Positions 8,522 through 19,668 of a DNA stretch of 64,000 nucleotides are shown one piece after another. The notes under the pieces were generated by a model that searched no databases, was not told the DNA's origin, and worked only from the letters and a program-made list of their open reading frames with translations. The translations under genes and the position numbers were made by a program. Location of the stretch: NCBI RefSeq assembly GCF_014189455.1, contig NZ_CP050296.1, positions 6,568,001 through 6,632,000 on the forward strand, written 5' to 3'. The stretch is from Mesorhizobium huakuii (GTDB lineage: Bacteria > Pseudomonadota > Alphaproteobacteria > Rhizobiales > Rhizobiaceae). Within the stretch, counting starts at the first letter, position 1, and each line of letters opens with the position of its first letter.

Positions 8522-9979
8522 GTGACCATAGAAGGCGCATCGCCTGACCTGTACAACGAGGATCTCGCTCCGGCCAAGGTTCGAAACTGGGGACCGTTCT
8601 CGATCTTCAACGTCTGGACATCGGACGTCCATAGCCTGTGGGGCTACTATCTCGCCGCCAGCCTGTTCCTGTTCTGCGGCGGCTTCGTCAACTTCATCAT
8701 CGCCATCGGCATCGGCTCGCTGATCATCTACGCGCTGATGAACATGGTCGGCTATGCCGGCGTGAAAACCGGCGTGCCCTACCCCGTGCTCGCCCGCGCC
8801 TCCTTCGGTATCTGGGGCGCCAACATACCGGCACTCGTGCGCGCCATCGTCGCCTGCTTCTGGTACGGCGCGCAAACGGCCGCCGCATCGGGCGCCATCG
8901 TGGCATTGCTCACTCGCCTGCAATGGTTCGACGAGTTCAACAAGACCTCGCATCTTCTCGGCCATTCCACCCTGGAAGTAATCTGCTTCGTCATCATCTG
9001 GGCGCTGCAGCTGCTGATCATCCAGAAAGGCATGGAAACAGTGCGTCGCTTCCAGGACTGGGCGGGGCCTGCCGTCTGGGTGATGATGCTGCTCCTGGCC
9101 ATCTATCTCTGCGTCAAATCGGGGAGCTTCGCCTTTACCAGCGACATTCCGATGGATGTGCTGCGCGAAAAGACCGCCGATGCCGGCATTCCGGGCGATC
9201 CCGGCTCGTGGACGGCGCTCTTCGGCGTCGCGGCGATCTGGGTGACCTATTTCTCGGCGCTCTATCTCAATTTTTGCGACTTCGCCCGCTACGCGCCGGA
9301 CAAGGCGGCGCTGCGCAAGGGCAACATCTGGGGCCTGCCGGTCAACCTCATCCTGTTCTCGCTGGTCGCCGGCGTCACCACCATTGCCGCCTATGACGTC
9401 TATCACGAAGTGCTGCTGCATCCCGACCAGATCTCGGCCAAGTTCGACAGCTGGTTCCTGGCGGCGCTCGCCGCCCTGACCTTCGCGGTTGCGACGCTCG
9501 GCATCAACGTCGTCGCCAACTTCGTCTCGCCGGCCTTCGACTTCTCCAACGTCTTTCCGCGTCAGATCGACTTCAAAAAGGGTGGCTATATCGCGGCGCT
9601 GATCGCACTTGTGCTCTATCCCTTCGCGCCGTGGGAAGGCAGTGCCGCGCATTTCGTCGGCATCATCGGCGCGACGATGGGGCCGATCTTCGGCGTCATG
9701 ATGGTCGACTACTATCTGATCCGCAAAGGCGAGGTCGACGTCGAGGCGCTGTATCGCGAAAACGGCGAGTTCCGCTTCCAGGGCGGCTGGCACGTCAATG
9801 CTTTCATCGCCGCCGGCATCGGTGCTGTGTTCTCGTCGATCCTGCCGAACTTCACCAACTGGCTGCCGTCCTGGTGGGGTGTCTATGGCTGGTTCTTCGG
9901 CGTCGCCATCGCCGGCATCATCTACTACGTGCTGCGCACCGCCGCCGTGGGTGCGGGCGCCAAGACGGCAAAGGCCTAA
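8522..9979 (+). CDS. NCS1-family nucleobase/hydantoin permease (CodB-like)
   Basis: This is an inner-membrane cation symporter of the nucleobase:cation symporter-1 family, which carries cytosine, uracil, allantoin, hydantoins or similar solutes. The start is placed at GTG 8522 because GGGGAGG lies eight bases upstream; an in-frame GTG at 8495 has no such site. The product has 485 residues with about twelve hydrophobic segments. The family segment VRNWGPFSIFNVWTSDVHS is near the N-terminus, and NFCDFARYAPDKAALRKGN, with the conserved DFARY motif, lies mid-protein. No neighbouring catabolic gene indicates the substrate, so a symbol is not assigned. Confidence 0.85.
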   Translation: MTIEGASPDLYNEDLAPAKVRNWGPFSIFNVWTSDVHSLWGYYLAASLFLFCGGFVNFIIAIGIGSLIIYALMNMVGYAGVKTGVPYPVLARASFGIWGANIPALVRAIVACFWYGAQTAAASGAIVALLTRLQWFDEFNKTSHLLGHSTLEVICFVIIWALQLLIIQKGMETVRRFQDWAGPAVWVMMLLLAIYLCVKSGSFAFTSDIPMDVLREKTADAGIPGDPGSWTALFGVAAIWVTYFSALYLNFCDFARYAPDKAALRKGNIWGLPVNLILFSLVAGVTTIAAYDVYHEVLLHPDQISAKFDSWFLAALAALTFAVATLGINVVANFVSPAFDFSNVFPRQIDFKKGGYIAALIALVLYPFAPWEGSAAHFVGIIGATMGPIFGVMMVDYYLIRKGEVDVEALYRENGEFRFQGGWHVNAFIAAGIGAVFSSILPNFTNWLPSWWGVYGWFFGVAIAGIIYYVLRTAAVGAGAKTAKA

Positions 9980-9987
9980 AGCACTTT

Positions 9988-10135
9988 TTCCCTTCTCCCC
10001 TTGTGGGAGAAGGTGGATCGGCGCGCAGCGCCGAGACGGTTGAGGGGCGCGTGACGGATCACCGTCATTGCCAAGCTGGAGCACCCCTCATCCGTCGCCT
10101 TCGGCGACACCTTCTCCCACAAGGGGAGAAGGGAA
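9988..10135. repeat. 148-bp element with perfect 28-bp terminal inverted repeats
   Basis: Positions 9988-10015 and 10108-10135 are exact reverse complements over 28 bases (core CTCCCCTTGTGGGAGAAGG). Between them are further short complementary blocks (gttgaggggcg against cacccctcatccgtc). It lies between the convergent NCS1 permease and DUF1697 genes. It has the form of a MITE or large REP-like element and could fold into a long hairpin that ends transcription from both sides. No flanking target duplication is evident and no transposase is present. Confidence 0.75.
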
Positions 10136-10139
10136 GACG

Positions 10140-10680
10140 CTATCCGCCTACCATCTCAGCCAGCTTGCGCACGGTGTTCCAGTTGCGCGACGTGCCGATG
10201 CCGAGGCGTTTGTGGTTCATTGCCGCGAGCAGCCGTGACGTTGGCCTCTCGCGTGAAAAAGACGACCCAGATGTCGCCGGCGGAAGGCAATATCTTCTCG
10301 TCCTCGGCGGCATAGGCTTGCAGCGCCGCGACGCCCTCCACGGGCGCGGGTTTGCGCATCACCCGCACAGCCACCTGGTCGCCTGCTTCGGCTGAATCGG
10401 CCGGAAACGGATTGCCGGCGGCAAGTTTCAGCCATTCGTCGGCAGTGCGCACGATGATGTCTACATGGCGGCCGAAGGTTTTTTCGAAGGCCGTTTCCAG
10501 TCGCTGTTCGAGCTTGCCGATATCGGTCGCCCGTGCTTCGAAGACCAGATTGCCGGTTGCCACCAGCGTGCGCGGGTTCTTCAGGCCAAGGCCTTCCGCC
10601 ATTGTTTTGAGGTCCGACATGACGACCCGGCGCCCCTCACCCAGGATGATGCTGTAGAGGAGCGCGACATAGGTCTGCAT
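10140..10680 (-). CDS. DUF1697 domain-containing protein, apparent frameshift near 10256-10260
   Basis: This is a small cytoplasmic protein of unknown function in the DUF1697 family. The N-terminal two thirds read normally (YVALLYSIILGEGRRVVMSDLKTMAEGLG, ATGNLVFEA). After DIWVVF the open frame runs into unrelated sequence. The family C-terminus, with MNHKRLGIGTSRNWNTV and KLAEM, is found in a neighbouring frame ending at 10140. Removing one base from the A5 run at 10256-10260 (T5 on the coding strand) joins them into a 179-residue protein. As sequenced, the frame would stop at 10156. It is convergent with the permease across the inverted-repeat element. Confidence 0.72.
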
Positions 10681-10707
10681 GGAGGTGAGGCTCCGCCCGG
10701 CGGGTGC

Positions 10708-12348
<1,641 letters not shown>

Positions 12349-12417
12349 TTAACGCGGCCGGATTGATTCCGCCAGAGAAAAACCACCGCGAAGGCTTTTT
12401 CCCAAGAAGGCGCTCGG

Positions 12418-12472
12418 ACCATGGTCCCGAAAATGGAACCCGGTGTTCTCGGACAAACGGTTTCCGTTTGTC
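12418..12472. repeat. Degenerate intergenic repeat upstream of pyrG
   Basis: The stretch contains ATGGTCCCGAAAATGGAACC followed by a hairpin GACAAAC (12452-12458) / GTTTGTC (12466-12472). The wording resembles an intergenic palindromic repeat I recall as common in rhizobial genomes, here decayed. No gene is seen in this stretch. Confidence 0.35.
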
Positions 12473-12515
12473 AGCGATCATGGCCGAACAGGCTTGATCG
12501 TGAACGAGGCAAAAC

Positions 12516-12542
12516 AAAAGGGCCGGCTGGGCCGGCCCTTTC
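12516..12542 (-). terminator. Intrinsic terminator of the L,D-transpeptidase gene
   Basis: An 11-bp perfect stem, AAAGGGCCGGC / GCCGGCCCTTT, with a three-base loop lies at 12517-12541. It sits about 20 bases after the transpeptidase stop and is followed on the minus strand by a T-rich tract (TTTTGTTTT). Confidence 0.85.
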
Positions 12543-12560
12543 GGCAGGATGGTGGAAACG

Positions 12561-13697
12561 TCAGATGATGACGACTTTGGTGCCGACTTTGACGCGGCTG
12601 TAGAGGTCCATGACGTGCTCGTTGATCATGCGGAAGCAGCCATTGGAGGCGCTGGTTCCGATCGACTGCGGCGCGATGGTGCCGTGAATGCGCAGATGCG
12701 TGTCCTTCTTGCCGTCATAGAGGTAGATGGCGCGGGCGCCGAGCGGGTTCTGGCCGCCTCCGGGCATGCCGTCCTTGTACTGGCCGTAATGCTTGGGCTC
12801 GCGCTTTTGCATGTCGAGCGTCGGGATCCAGCGCGGCCATTCCTGCTTGTCGCCGACCGCGACCGTGCCCTTGAACTGCAGGCCTTCACGACCGACCGCG
12901 ATCGCGTAGCGACGCGCGGTCGAAAACGATTCGACGAGATAGAGCCGGCGCGCGCTGGTGTCGATGACGATGGTGCCCGGCTCATAGCCGGTGAACTCCA
13001 CGTCCTGCGGCACAAACTCAGGCTTCACCTTGAACGGCTTCTTGGAGTCCTTCTTGGCGAGAGCCTGGTCGAGAGCCCGCGTCTCGGGCAGATAGCTGAT
13101 CGACGACCGGGACGAGGTACCACCGAACAGGCCGGCGAACAGGCCGCCGCTTGGCTGATTCTGGCCGACGACCTCGCTACGCAGTTCGCCATTGTTGCCG
13201 GTCAAGGCGACATTCATCGCTTCGGCCGGAAGCGGCTCGGCCGACTGGATTGGTGTGATCGGTTCAATCGGCTCGATGACCTTGGTGGTCTTTTTCTTGG
13301 CCGGCTTGGCGTCAGCCACTTCGGTTGTTGCAGAAGCGCTCTGGCTCTTCTTGGCCAGGAAGGCCTGCCGTTCCGCTTCGGCCTTGGCCTTGGCCGCTTC
13401 ACGCATCGCCAGCTTCCTGGCTTCGAGTGCCTTGGCTTTGGCGTCTTCCTTGTCGGCGACGATCTTGGCCTCGATCTTCTTGATCTGGGCGAGATCGTCC
13501 GGTGTCGGGTTTTTCTTCTTCTTGAGAAGCTTCAACTGCGTCGCATCGCTCTTGACTGCGGCGACGGTGATGGCGTCGGTTTTTTCTAACGAAACCGACT
13601 GTTGCGCGGCCATGTTTGCCGGCATTCCGGCGAAGGCCGGGGAATTCAGGCCGAATACGGCGCAAAGTCCCAGGAAAATGAAGCTGCGAAGCTGCAT
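12561..13697 (-). CDS. L,D-transpeptidase (YkuD domain) with a lysine/alanine-rich middle region
   Basis: The product is an exported peptidoglycan cross-linking enzyme of 378 residues. The ATG at 13697 is chosen because it starts a clean signal peptide (MQLRSFIFLGLCAVFG...AFA); the frame remains open upstream without such a signal. Residues of about 50-130 are rich in Lys, Ala and Glu and look helical or coiled-coil, followed by a Pro/Thr-rich linker. The C-terminal YkuD domain carries the catalytic pattern in IHGTIAPQSIG and SNGCFRM (His, Ser-x-Gly-Cys-x-Arg). A strong terminator follows. It lies between secG and pyrG on the same strand. Confidence 0.9.
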   Translation of the reverse strand: MQLRSFIFLGLCAVFGLNSPAFAGMPANMAAQQSVSLEKTDAITVAAVKSDATQLKLLKKKKNPTPDDLAQIKKIEAKIVADKEDAKAKALEARKLAMREAAKAKAEAERQAFLAKKSQSASATTEVADAKPAKKKTTKVIEPIEPITPIQSAEPLPAEAMNVALTGNNGELRSEVVGQNQPSGGLFAGLFGGTSSRSSISYLPETRALDQALAKKDSKKPFKVKPEFVPQDVEFTGYEPGTIVIDTSARRLYLVESFSTARRYAIAVGREGLQFKGTVAVGDKQEWPRWIPTLDMQKREPKHYGQYKDGMPGGGQNPLGARAIYLYDGKKDTHLRIHGTIAPQSIGTSASNGCFRMINEHVMDLYSRVKVGTKVVII

Positions 13698-13909
13698 GGC
13701 GAAGATCCGATCGTTCAATGCTTGTTGCCCACGGCGTCGCCCGGCGTCCCCCAAGGACGCCGAAAATGCCGCGTGCAATCTATAGTCGAATAAGCGCGGG
13801 TGCCTCAAGCGCGAGACCCCGCCGCTGCCCGTCGAATCTTCGTGAACGCGCAGCATTTGCCGCGACTGTGTTCAAACGATCACAGGTCGCGGTTTGGACC
13901 AGATGGAGC

Positions 13910-14386
13910 TTACTGGTTCGGGACCTGCGGTGCCGCCGGCGCCGTGTTGGTGGCGCCGTTGCTTGCCGGCGGCGTCGAACCAGAGGCCGGCGCGGTGGCC
14001 GGAGCTGCCGGTGCAGGCGTCGTCGCGGCGCCATTGCCCGACGGCGGCGTCGGAGTCGTGCTGCCGGCGGGCGCCGGGGTCGTCGTGCCCGGCAATTGGT
14101 TGAGCACGCCCTTGCCGGCGCCGTCCGACGTCGCGGGAACGCGGTCGAGAATGTCGATCGGCTTCTCGCCATAGCGGGCAATGATCGACAAGGTCAGCGA
14201 CGTCACAAAGAAAGCCGCCGCCAGGATCGCCGTCGCCCGGGTCAGCGCATTGGCGGCGCCACGCGCCGTCATGAAGCCCGATCCGCCACCAATGCCAAGC
14301 CCGCCGCCTTCGGAGCGTTGCAGCAGCACCACGCCGACGAGGGCGAGCACGACCATGAGATGGATGACGATCAGTACGGTTTGCAT
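13910..14386 (-). CDS. secG: Preprotein translocase subunit SecG with a long Pro/Ala/Thr tail
   Basis: This is the small membrane subunit of the SecYEG channel. Two hydrophobic helices (about residues 3-22 and 52-72) flank the family loop LLQRSEGGGLGIGGGSGFM. The product is 158 residues, longer than the about 110 of E. coli SecG. The extra length is a low-complexity Pro/Ala/Thr/Gly tail from about residue 95, probably disordered; the SecG topology would place it in the periplasm. It lies downstream of tpiA on the same strand with a gap of about 170 bases. Confidence 0.93.
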   Translation of the reverse strand: MQTVLIVIHLMVVLALVGVVLLQRSEGGGLGIGGGSGFMTARGAANALTRATAILAAAFFVTSLTLSIIARYGEKPIDILDRVPATSDGAGKGVLNQLPGTTTPAPAGSTTPTPPSGNGAATTPAPAAPATAPASGSTPPASNGATNTAPAAPQVPNQ

Positions 14387-14553
14387 AGTTTATCCTGGCA
14401 AGGCCTTGCCCGGCCGCGGACACGACCGGTGAATTGGAGGCGGCTCAATACAATGCTTTCACGGCATTTCCAAGCCCGTGGCCGGAATATGGGAAGCAAC
14501 GCGCCCTTTGCAACGAATTTGGACGGGATCCGACCCGTCCATCGTCGTGAATG

Positions 14554-15324
14554 TCAGCCTGAAATGCTGCGATAGGCTTCGGCGATACCCAGGAAATCAG
14601 CCGCTTTCAGGCTAGCGCCGCCCACCAGCGCGCCATCGACATTCCTGACGCCCAGCAGCTCCACTGCGTTGGACGGCTTAACCGAGCCACCATAGAGAAT
14701 GCGCACTTTGGCAGCGATGGCGCCGAGCTTTTCCGCCAGCTTTTCGCGGATATGCGCATGCGCTTCGGCTACATCGACCGCGGTCGGCGTCAGGCCGGTG
14801 CCGATCGCCCATACCGGCTCATAGGCAATGATGGTGTTGGATGGCGTAGCACTCGGCGGCACCGAACCGTCGACCTGGCGCGCCAGCACGTCGAGTGTGG
14901 CGCCGGCCTCGCGCTGCTGCTGCGTCTCGCCGATACAGACGATGGCCACAAGCCCGGCGCGCCACGCGGCGGAGGCCTTGGCCTGGACCGTCGCATCGTC
15001 TTCGCCGCGTTGTTCGCGGCATTCGGAATGGCCGACAATGACATGGCTCGCGCCGGCGTCCTTCAGCATCTCGGCCGAGATGCAGCCGGTGTAGGCGCCG
15101 CTTTCCTTGGTGTGGCAATCCTCGCCACCGGCATGGACCGGCGTGCGCGACAGAATCTCCGCCGCATGCGAAAGCAGCGTGGCGGGAACGCAGACCAGGG
15201 CTTCGGTTTCCGCATCGAGCCCGCTCATGAACCCGTTGCCGATCATCCTCAGCTCATTGAGCGAGGCACTGGTGCCGTTCATTTTCCAGTTGCCGGCGAC
15301 AAGTGGGCGAATTCCTGGCGTCAT
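14554..15324 (-). CDS. tpiA: Triosephosphate isomerase
   Basis: This glycolytic enzyme interconverts dihydroxyacetone phosphate and glyceraldehyde 3-phosphate. At 256 residues it is full length. The catalytic set is visible: Asn/Lys in NWKMNG near residue 12, His in VIVGHSE near 98, and Glu in [11 protein letters not shown] near 170. The phosphate loop [11 protein letters not shown] and GALVGGASL follow. It is divergent from the PpiD-like gene, and the 143-base region 15325-15467 must hold both promoters. The tpiA-secG-pyrG order is common in rhizobia; here an L,D-transpeptidase is interposed. Confidence 0.98.
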   Translation of the reverse strand: MTPGIRPLVAGNWKMNGTSASLNELRMIGNGFMSGLDAETEALVCVPATLLSHAAEILSRTPVHAGGEDCHTKESGAYTGCISAEMLKDAGASHVIVGHSECREQRGEDDATVQAKASAAWRAGLVAIVCIGETQQQREAGATLDVLARQVDGSVPPSATPSNTIIAYEPVWAIGTGLTPTAVDVAEAHAHIREKLAEKLGAIAAKVRILYGGSVKPSNAVELLGVRNVDGALVGGASLKAADFLGIAEAYRSISG

Positions 15325-15467
15325 GGTCTGCTTCTCCGGGCAATATCAAGCTCTGGCCCTCACTACCAAAATCAGACCACAAAGCAATCGACAGTGGACC
15401 GGAAGGGCGCTATTGCGCTTGTTTCAAACTCGGCGCATGCGAAAATGCGCATAAATCGGAAGTAACG

Positions 15468-17360
15468 ATGCTTGGTATATTGAGAAGCGCGGCGGGTACC
15501 TGGGTCGCGAAGACATTGCTTTCGCTGCTGGTGGTCAGTTTTGCCGCCTGGGGCATCTCCGGGAAGCTGATGGGCGGCTTTGCCGGCCACGATTCGGTGA
15601 TAACGGCCGGTGGCACCAAGGTATCGATCAACGAATATCGCCTCGCCTATGATCGCCAGCTCGCCGTCATGTCGCAGCAGTTCGGTCAGCGCCTCACCCA
15701 CGAACAGGCAAAGGCGCTCGGCATCGACAACCAGGTGCTGGCACAGCTTGTTTCCGGCGCCGTTCTCGATGAACAGGCGCGCAAGCTGGGGCTCGGCTTC
15801 TCCAAGGATCGCCTGGCCGAACTAACGCGCGAGGAGCCCGCCTTCCAGGGCCCGGGCGGCCAATTCGACCGCAGAGTGTTCGAATCGCGGCTTCGCGACC
15901 TCGGCATGCGGCCGGAGGACTACCTGAAGAACCGCGCCCAGGTGGCGGTGCGCCAGCAAATCGTCGAGGCGGTCTCGGACGGCCTCAAGGCGCCGGACAC
16001 TTTCTTCAAGGCTGTGGCGCTCTATCGCGGTGAGGACCGCACCGTCGACTATCTGGCCTTGCCAAAGACGCTCGTCCAGCCGATCGAGGCGCCGAGCGAC
16101 AGCGTGCTTCAGGCCTATTTCGAGGCCAACAAGAAAACCTATGCGGCACCTGAATACCGAAAATTCTCCTATGTCCGCCTCGAGCCGGTGGACATCATGG
16201 ATCCGACAGCCGTCACCGACCAACAGGTCAGCGACGACTACAACAAGAACAAGGGGCGCTACACCACGCCCGAAATGCGCACCATAGAGCAGCTTGTGTT
16301 CAAGACGCCGGATGCGGCCAAGGCAGCGTTCGATTCACTCAAGGCCGGAGCCACCTTCGAAAAGCTCGTTACCGCCGAAGGCAAGACCCCCGCCGACACG
16401 CTGCTTGGCACACTCGCCAAGGACAAGATCGCCGACAAGGCGGTTGCCGATGCCGCTTTCGCGCTCAACGCCAATGAAGTCAGCCAGGTCGTTCAGGGCG
16501 CCTTCGGTCCGGTGCTGCTGCGCGTCACCGAGATCAAGCCCGAGGTGGTGAAGCCGCTCGCCGAAGTCTCCGACCAGATCCGCAAGGACCTGGCGCTGGG
16601 TGAGGCTAGCCGCATCTTGCTGGACGTGCACGACAATTACGAAGACACCCGGGCTTCCGGCAGTTCGCTGGCCAATGCGGCCGCCAAGCTGAAGCTGAAG
16701 GACATCACCATCGACGCCATCGACCGCAGTGGCCTCCGGCCGGACGGCTCCATCGTCAAGGACCTGCCGGAATCGCCGGAACTGATCAAGGCGGTCTTCG
16801 ACGCCGAACCCAACACCGAAAACGAAGCACTGACCACGGCCGACAACGGCTTCATCTTCTACGAAGTTGCTTCGATCACGCCGGCTCGCGACCGCACGCT
16901 GGACGAGGTCCGCAAGAAAGCTGTCGCCGACTGGACGGCGGCGGAGACCACCAAGCGGCTCGCCGCCAAGGCGGGCGAGCTCGACAAGCGGCTCAAGGCC
17001 GGCGCCACGCTCGACGTCATCGCCGGTGATCTCAAGCTGGAGAAGCAGACCAAGCGCGGCCTGAAGCGCGAAGCCGACGATGCCGATTTCGGCAAGGAGG
17101 GCGCTGCCGTTATGTTCGGCGTCGGCGAAGGCGGCACCGGGTTGATCCCCTCGCCCACCGGTGACGGACAGATCCTGTTCAAGGTCGCCGAAGTGTTCGA
17201 GCCCGCCGGGGCCGATGCCAGTTCGGTGCCGGAGGATGCACAGAAATCCTTCACCTCCGGCATGTCGGACGATCTGCTCGACCAATTGGTGGCGCAGTTG
17301 CAGACGCAGTACGACGTCCGCATCGACCAGGCCGCCGTCGCCCAAGCCGCGACAAGATGA
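15468..17360 (+). CDS. ppiD: PpiD-like periplasmic peptidyl-prolyl isomerase/chaperone
   Basis: This is a membrane-anchored periplasmic folding factor of 630 residues. The ATG at 15468 is preferred: it begins an N-terminal signal-anchor ([28 protein letters not shown]) and the reading frame upstream has no family similarity. A SurA_N-like region follows ([23 protein letters not shown]...), and then a parvulin-type rotamase domain around residues 255-365 ([12 protein letters not shown]...GATFEKLV). The C-terminal half is less conserved. Its stop overlaps the trpD start by four bases, giving translational coupling to the trp genes. Confidence 0.88.
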   Translation: MLGILRSAAGTWVAKTLLSLLVVSFAAWGISGKLMGGFAGHDSVITAGGTKVSINEYRLAYDRQLAVMSQQFGQRLTHEQAKALGIDNQVLAQLVSGAVLDEQARKLGLGFSKDRLAELTREEPAFQGPGGQFDRRVFESRLRDLGMRPEDYLKNRAQVAVRQQIVEAVSDGLKAPDTFFKAVALYRGEDRTVDYLALPKTLVQPIEAPSDSVLQAYFEANKKTYAAPEYRKFSYVRLEPVDIMDPTAVTDQQVSDDYNKNKGRYTTPEMRTIEQLVFKTPDAAKAAFDSLKAGATFEKLVTAEGKTPADTLLGTLAKDKIADKAVADAAFALNANEVSQVVQGAFGPVLLRVTEIKPEVVKPLAEVSDQIRKDLALGEASRILLDVHDNYEDTRASGSSLANAAAKLKLKDITIDAIDRSGLRPDGSIVKDLPESPELIKAVFDAEPNTENEALTTADNGFIFYEVASITPARDRTLDEVRKKAVADWTAAETTKRLAAKAGELDKRLKAGATLDVIAGDLKLEKQTKRGLKREADDADFGKEGAAVMFGVGEGGTGLIPSPTGDGQILFKVAEVFEPAGADASSVPEDAQKSFTSGMSDDLLDQLVAQLQTQYDVRIDQAAVAQAATR

Positions 17361-18367
17361 GCGCGCTGAAAACCTATATCGCCAAGGTGGCGGCCGGCAC
17401 CGCGCTTTCCTTCGAGGAAGCGCGCGAGGCCTTCGACATCATCATGTCCGGCGACGCGACCCCTGGGCAGATCGGCGGCTTCCTGATGGCGTTGCGCGTA
17501 CGCGGCGAGACGGTGAGCGAGATTTCCGGCGCTGTCGCCACGATGCGGGCCAAGATGCTCCGCGTCGAGGCGCCCGCGGGTGCTATCGATATCGTCGGCA
17601 CGGGCGGCGACAATTCCCATAGCGTCAACATTTCGACGGGGTCGGCCTTCGTCATCGCCGCCGCCGGTGTGCCGGTCGCCAAGCACGGCAATCGCGGCCT
17701 GTCCTCGCTGACCGGTGCCGCCGATGTGCTGATCGCGCTCGGCGTCAAGATCGATCTCTCGCCCGAGTTCATCGGCCGTTGCATCCATGAGGCGGGCGTC
17801 GGCTTCATGTTCGCGCCCGCGCATCACCCGGCGATGAAGCATGTCGGCCCGACCCGCGTCGAGCTCGGCACCCGCACCATCTTCAACCTGCTCGGCCCCC
17901 TCTCCAATCCGGCTGGGGTAAAGCGGCAGATGGTCGGCGTGTTCCTGCCAGAATGGATCATGCCGGTTGCCGAGACGCTGAAGGCGCTGGGCACTGAGCA
18001 TGCCTGGGTCGCCCATGGTGACGGCTATGACGAGATCACCACCACCGGCGAGACCCATGTCGCCGAACTGGTCGGCGGTGAGATCCGCAGCTTCACGCTG
18101 ACCCCGGAAGAATTTGGGCTGAAGCGCCACACCAAGGACGAGCTGCGCGGCGGCGACGCCGCCTACAATGCCAAGGCATTGCGCGATATGCTGGGCGGGG
18201 CTGCCGGTGCCTATCGCGACACCGTGCTGATGAATGCCGGCGCCGGACTGGTGATCGCGGGCAAGGCAACGACGCTTGGCGACGGCATCGCGCTCGCCGC
18301 GCAAGCCATCGACAGTGGCCGCGCGCTGCAGGTGCTCGACCGCCTGGTCGAAATTTCGAACGGGTGA
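17357..18367 (+). CDS. trpD: Anthranilate phosphoribosyltransferase
   Basis: This enzyme transfers the phosphoribosyl group of PRPP to anthranilate in tryptophan synthesis. At 336 residues it is full length. The PRPP/anthranilate loop [19 protein letters not shown] is near residue 78, with [17 protein letters not shown] next and LLGPLSNPA near 175. The ATG overlaps the ppiD stop (ATGA), and trpC starts four bases after its stop. The catabolic genes about 4 kb downstream produce or activate the same metabolite, anthranilate. Confidence 0.98.
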   Translation: MSALKTYIAKVAAGTALSFEEAREAFDIIMSGDATPGQIGGFLMALRVRGETVSEISGAVATMRAKMLRVEAPAGAIDIVGTGGDNSHSVNISTGSAFVIAAAGVPVAKHGNRGLSSLTGAADVLIALGVKIDLSPEFIGRCIHEAGVGFMFAPAHHPAMKHVGPTRVELGTRTIFNLLGPLSNPAGVKRQMVGVFLPEWIMPVAETLKALGTEHAWVAHGDGYDEITTTGETHVAELVGGEIRSFTLTPEEFGLKRHTKDELRGGDAAYNAKALRDMLGGAAGAYRDTVLMNAGAGLVIAGKATTLGDGIALAAQAIDSGRALQVLDRLVEISNG

Positions 18368-18370
18368 ACC

Positions 18371-19183
18371 GTGTCTGACATTCTGCGCAAGATCGAGGCC
18401 TACAAGCGCGATGAGATCGCGGCGGCCAAGGCACGCGTGCCGCTGGCCGAGATCAAGGCGCGCGCGAAAGATGCCGACGCACCGCGCGGCTTTCTCGCCG
18501 CACTCGAGGCGAAGCACAGATCGGGCGGATTCGCCCTGATCGCCGAAATCAAGAAGGCCAGCCCCTCCAAAGGGCTGATCCGGGCCGACTTCGATCCACC
18601 GGCCTTGGCGCAGGCCTATGAAAAGGGCGGCGCCGCCTGCCTTTCGGTGTTGACCGACGCACCGTCCTTCCAGGGTGCGCCGGAATTTCTCACCAAGGCA
18701 CGGGCAGCCGTTGCCCTGCCCGCGCTGCGCAAGGATTTCCTGTTCGATCCCTATCAGGTCTATGAGGCCCGCGCCTGGGGCGCGGACGCCATCCTGATCA
18801 TCATGGCCAGCGTCGACGATGCTTTGGCGAGCGAACTGGAGGCGACCGCATTCGAACTTGGCATGGATGCGCTGATCGAGGTGCATGACGAGGCCGAGAC
18901 GCTGCGCGCGGTAAAACTGTCGTCGCGGCTGATCGGCATCAACAACCGCAATCTGAGAACGTTCGAAACCAGCCTCAAAACCTCGGAGCAGCTGGCGCCG
19001 ATGGTGCCGAGCGGACGCCTGCTGGTCAGTGAGAGCGGCATCTTCACCCATGACGACTGCCTCAGGATGCAGAAGACCGGCATCGGCACCTTCCTCGTCG
19101 GCGAGAGCCTGATGCGGCAACAGGATGTCACCGCGGCCACGCGCCTGCTTTTGACGGGCAAGGCGCCGGCCGAGGCTATCTGA
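18371..19183 (+). CDS. trpC: Indole-3-glycerol-phosphate synthase
   Basis: This enzyme closes the indole ring in tryptophan synthesis. It is a 270-residue monofunctional TIM-barrel enzyme. It shows [13 protein letters not shown] near residue 55, [30 protein letters not shown] wording near 120, [13 protein letters not shown] near 190 and [11 protein letters not shown] near 215. The start is GTG at 18371 ([16 protein letters not shown]), the usual rhizobial N-terminus, four bases after trpD. moaC follows three bases after its stop. As in other rhizobia it is not fused to trpF. Confidence 0.98.
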   Translation: MSDILRKIEAYKRDEIAAAKARVPLAEIKARAKDADAPRGFLAALEAKHRSGGFALIAEIKKASPSKGLIRADFDPPALAQAYEKGGAACLSVLTDAPSFQGAPEFLTKARAAVALPALRKDFLFDPYQVYEARAWGADAILIIMASVDDALASELEATAFELGMDALIEVHDEAETLRAVKLSSRLIGINNRNLRTFETSLKTSEQLAPMVPSGRLLVSESGIFTHDDCLRMQKTGIGTFLVGESLMRQQDVTAATRLLLTGKAPAEAI

Positions 19184-19185
19184 CA

Positions 19186-19668
19186 ATGACATCAGCCCTC
19201 ACCCATCTCGGTAAGCAGGGCGAGGCCAACATGGTCGATGTCGGCGACAAGGAAGAGACGACACGCACCGCGATCGCCGAGGGGTTCGTCTCGATGCAGC
19301 CCGAGACGCTGAAGACCATCCTCGCCGGCAACGCCAAGAAGGGCGATGTGCTCGGCACCGCGCGCATCGCCGGCATCATGGCCGCGAAGAAGACGCATGA
19401 ACTGATCCCGCTCTGCCATCCACTGCTGCTCACCAAGGTTTCCGTCGACATCGAGCCCGACCATGCGCTGCCCGGCCTGAAGGTCACCGCGCTGGCGCGC
19501 GTCACCGGCAAGACCGGCGTCGAGATGGAGGCGCTGACCGCAGCGTCGGTCGCCTGCCTGACCATTTACGACATGGCCAAGGCCGTGGACCGCGCCATGG
19601 TCATCTCCGGCATCCGCCTGGTGGAAAAGACCGGCGGCAAGTCCGGCGACTACAAGGCGGGCGCCTGA
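19186..19668 (+). CDS. moaC: Cyclic pyranopterin monophosphate synthase
   Basis: This protein acts with MoaA in the first step of molybdenum cofactor synthesis. At 160 residues it is full length. Conserved segments are [18 protein letters not shown] near residue 12, [13 protein letters not shown] near 65 and [26 protein letters not shown] near 110, which include the family's active-site Lys, His and Asp positions. It is tightly packed between trpC (two-base gap) and moeA (one-base overlap). Confidence 0.98.
   Translation: MTSALTHLGKQGEANMVDVGDKEETTRTAIAEGFVSMQPETLKTILAGNAKKGDVLGTARIAGIMAAKKTHELIPLCHPLLLTKVSVDIEPDHALPGLKVTALARVTGKTGVEMEALTAASVACLTIYDMAKAVDRAMVISGIRLVEKTGGKSGDYKAGA

Noticed and set aside
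8465..10084. A 539-codon open frame antisense to the NCS1 permease
   Set aside because: It lies opposite a clear membrane transporter with a good ribosome site; its composition (His, Arg, Asp-rich) is typical of shadow frames.
16859..19192. A 777-codon open frame on the minus strand across ppiD, trpD and trpC
   Set aside because: It is antisense to three well-supported genes, has no recognisable family wording, and reflects the GC-rich codon pattern of the real genes.
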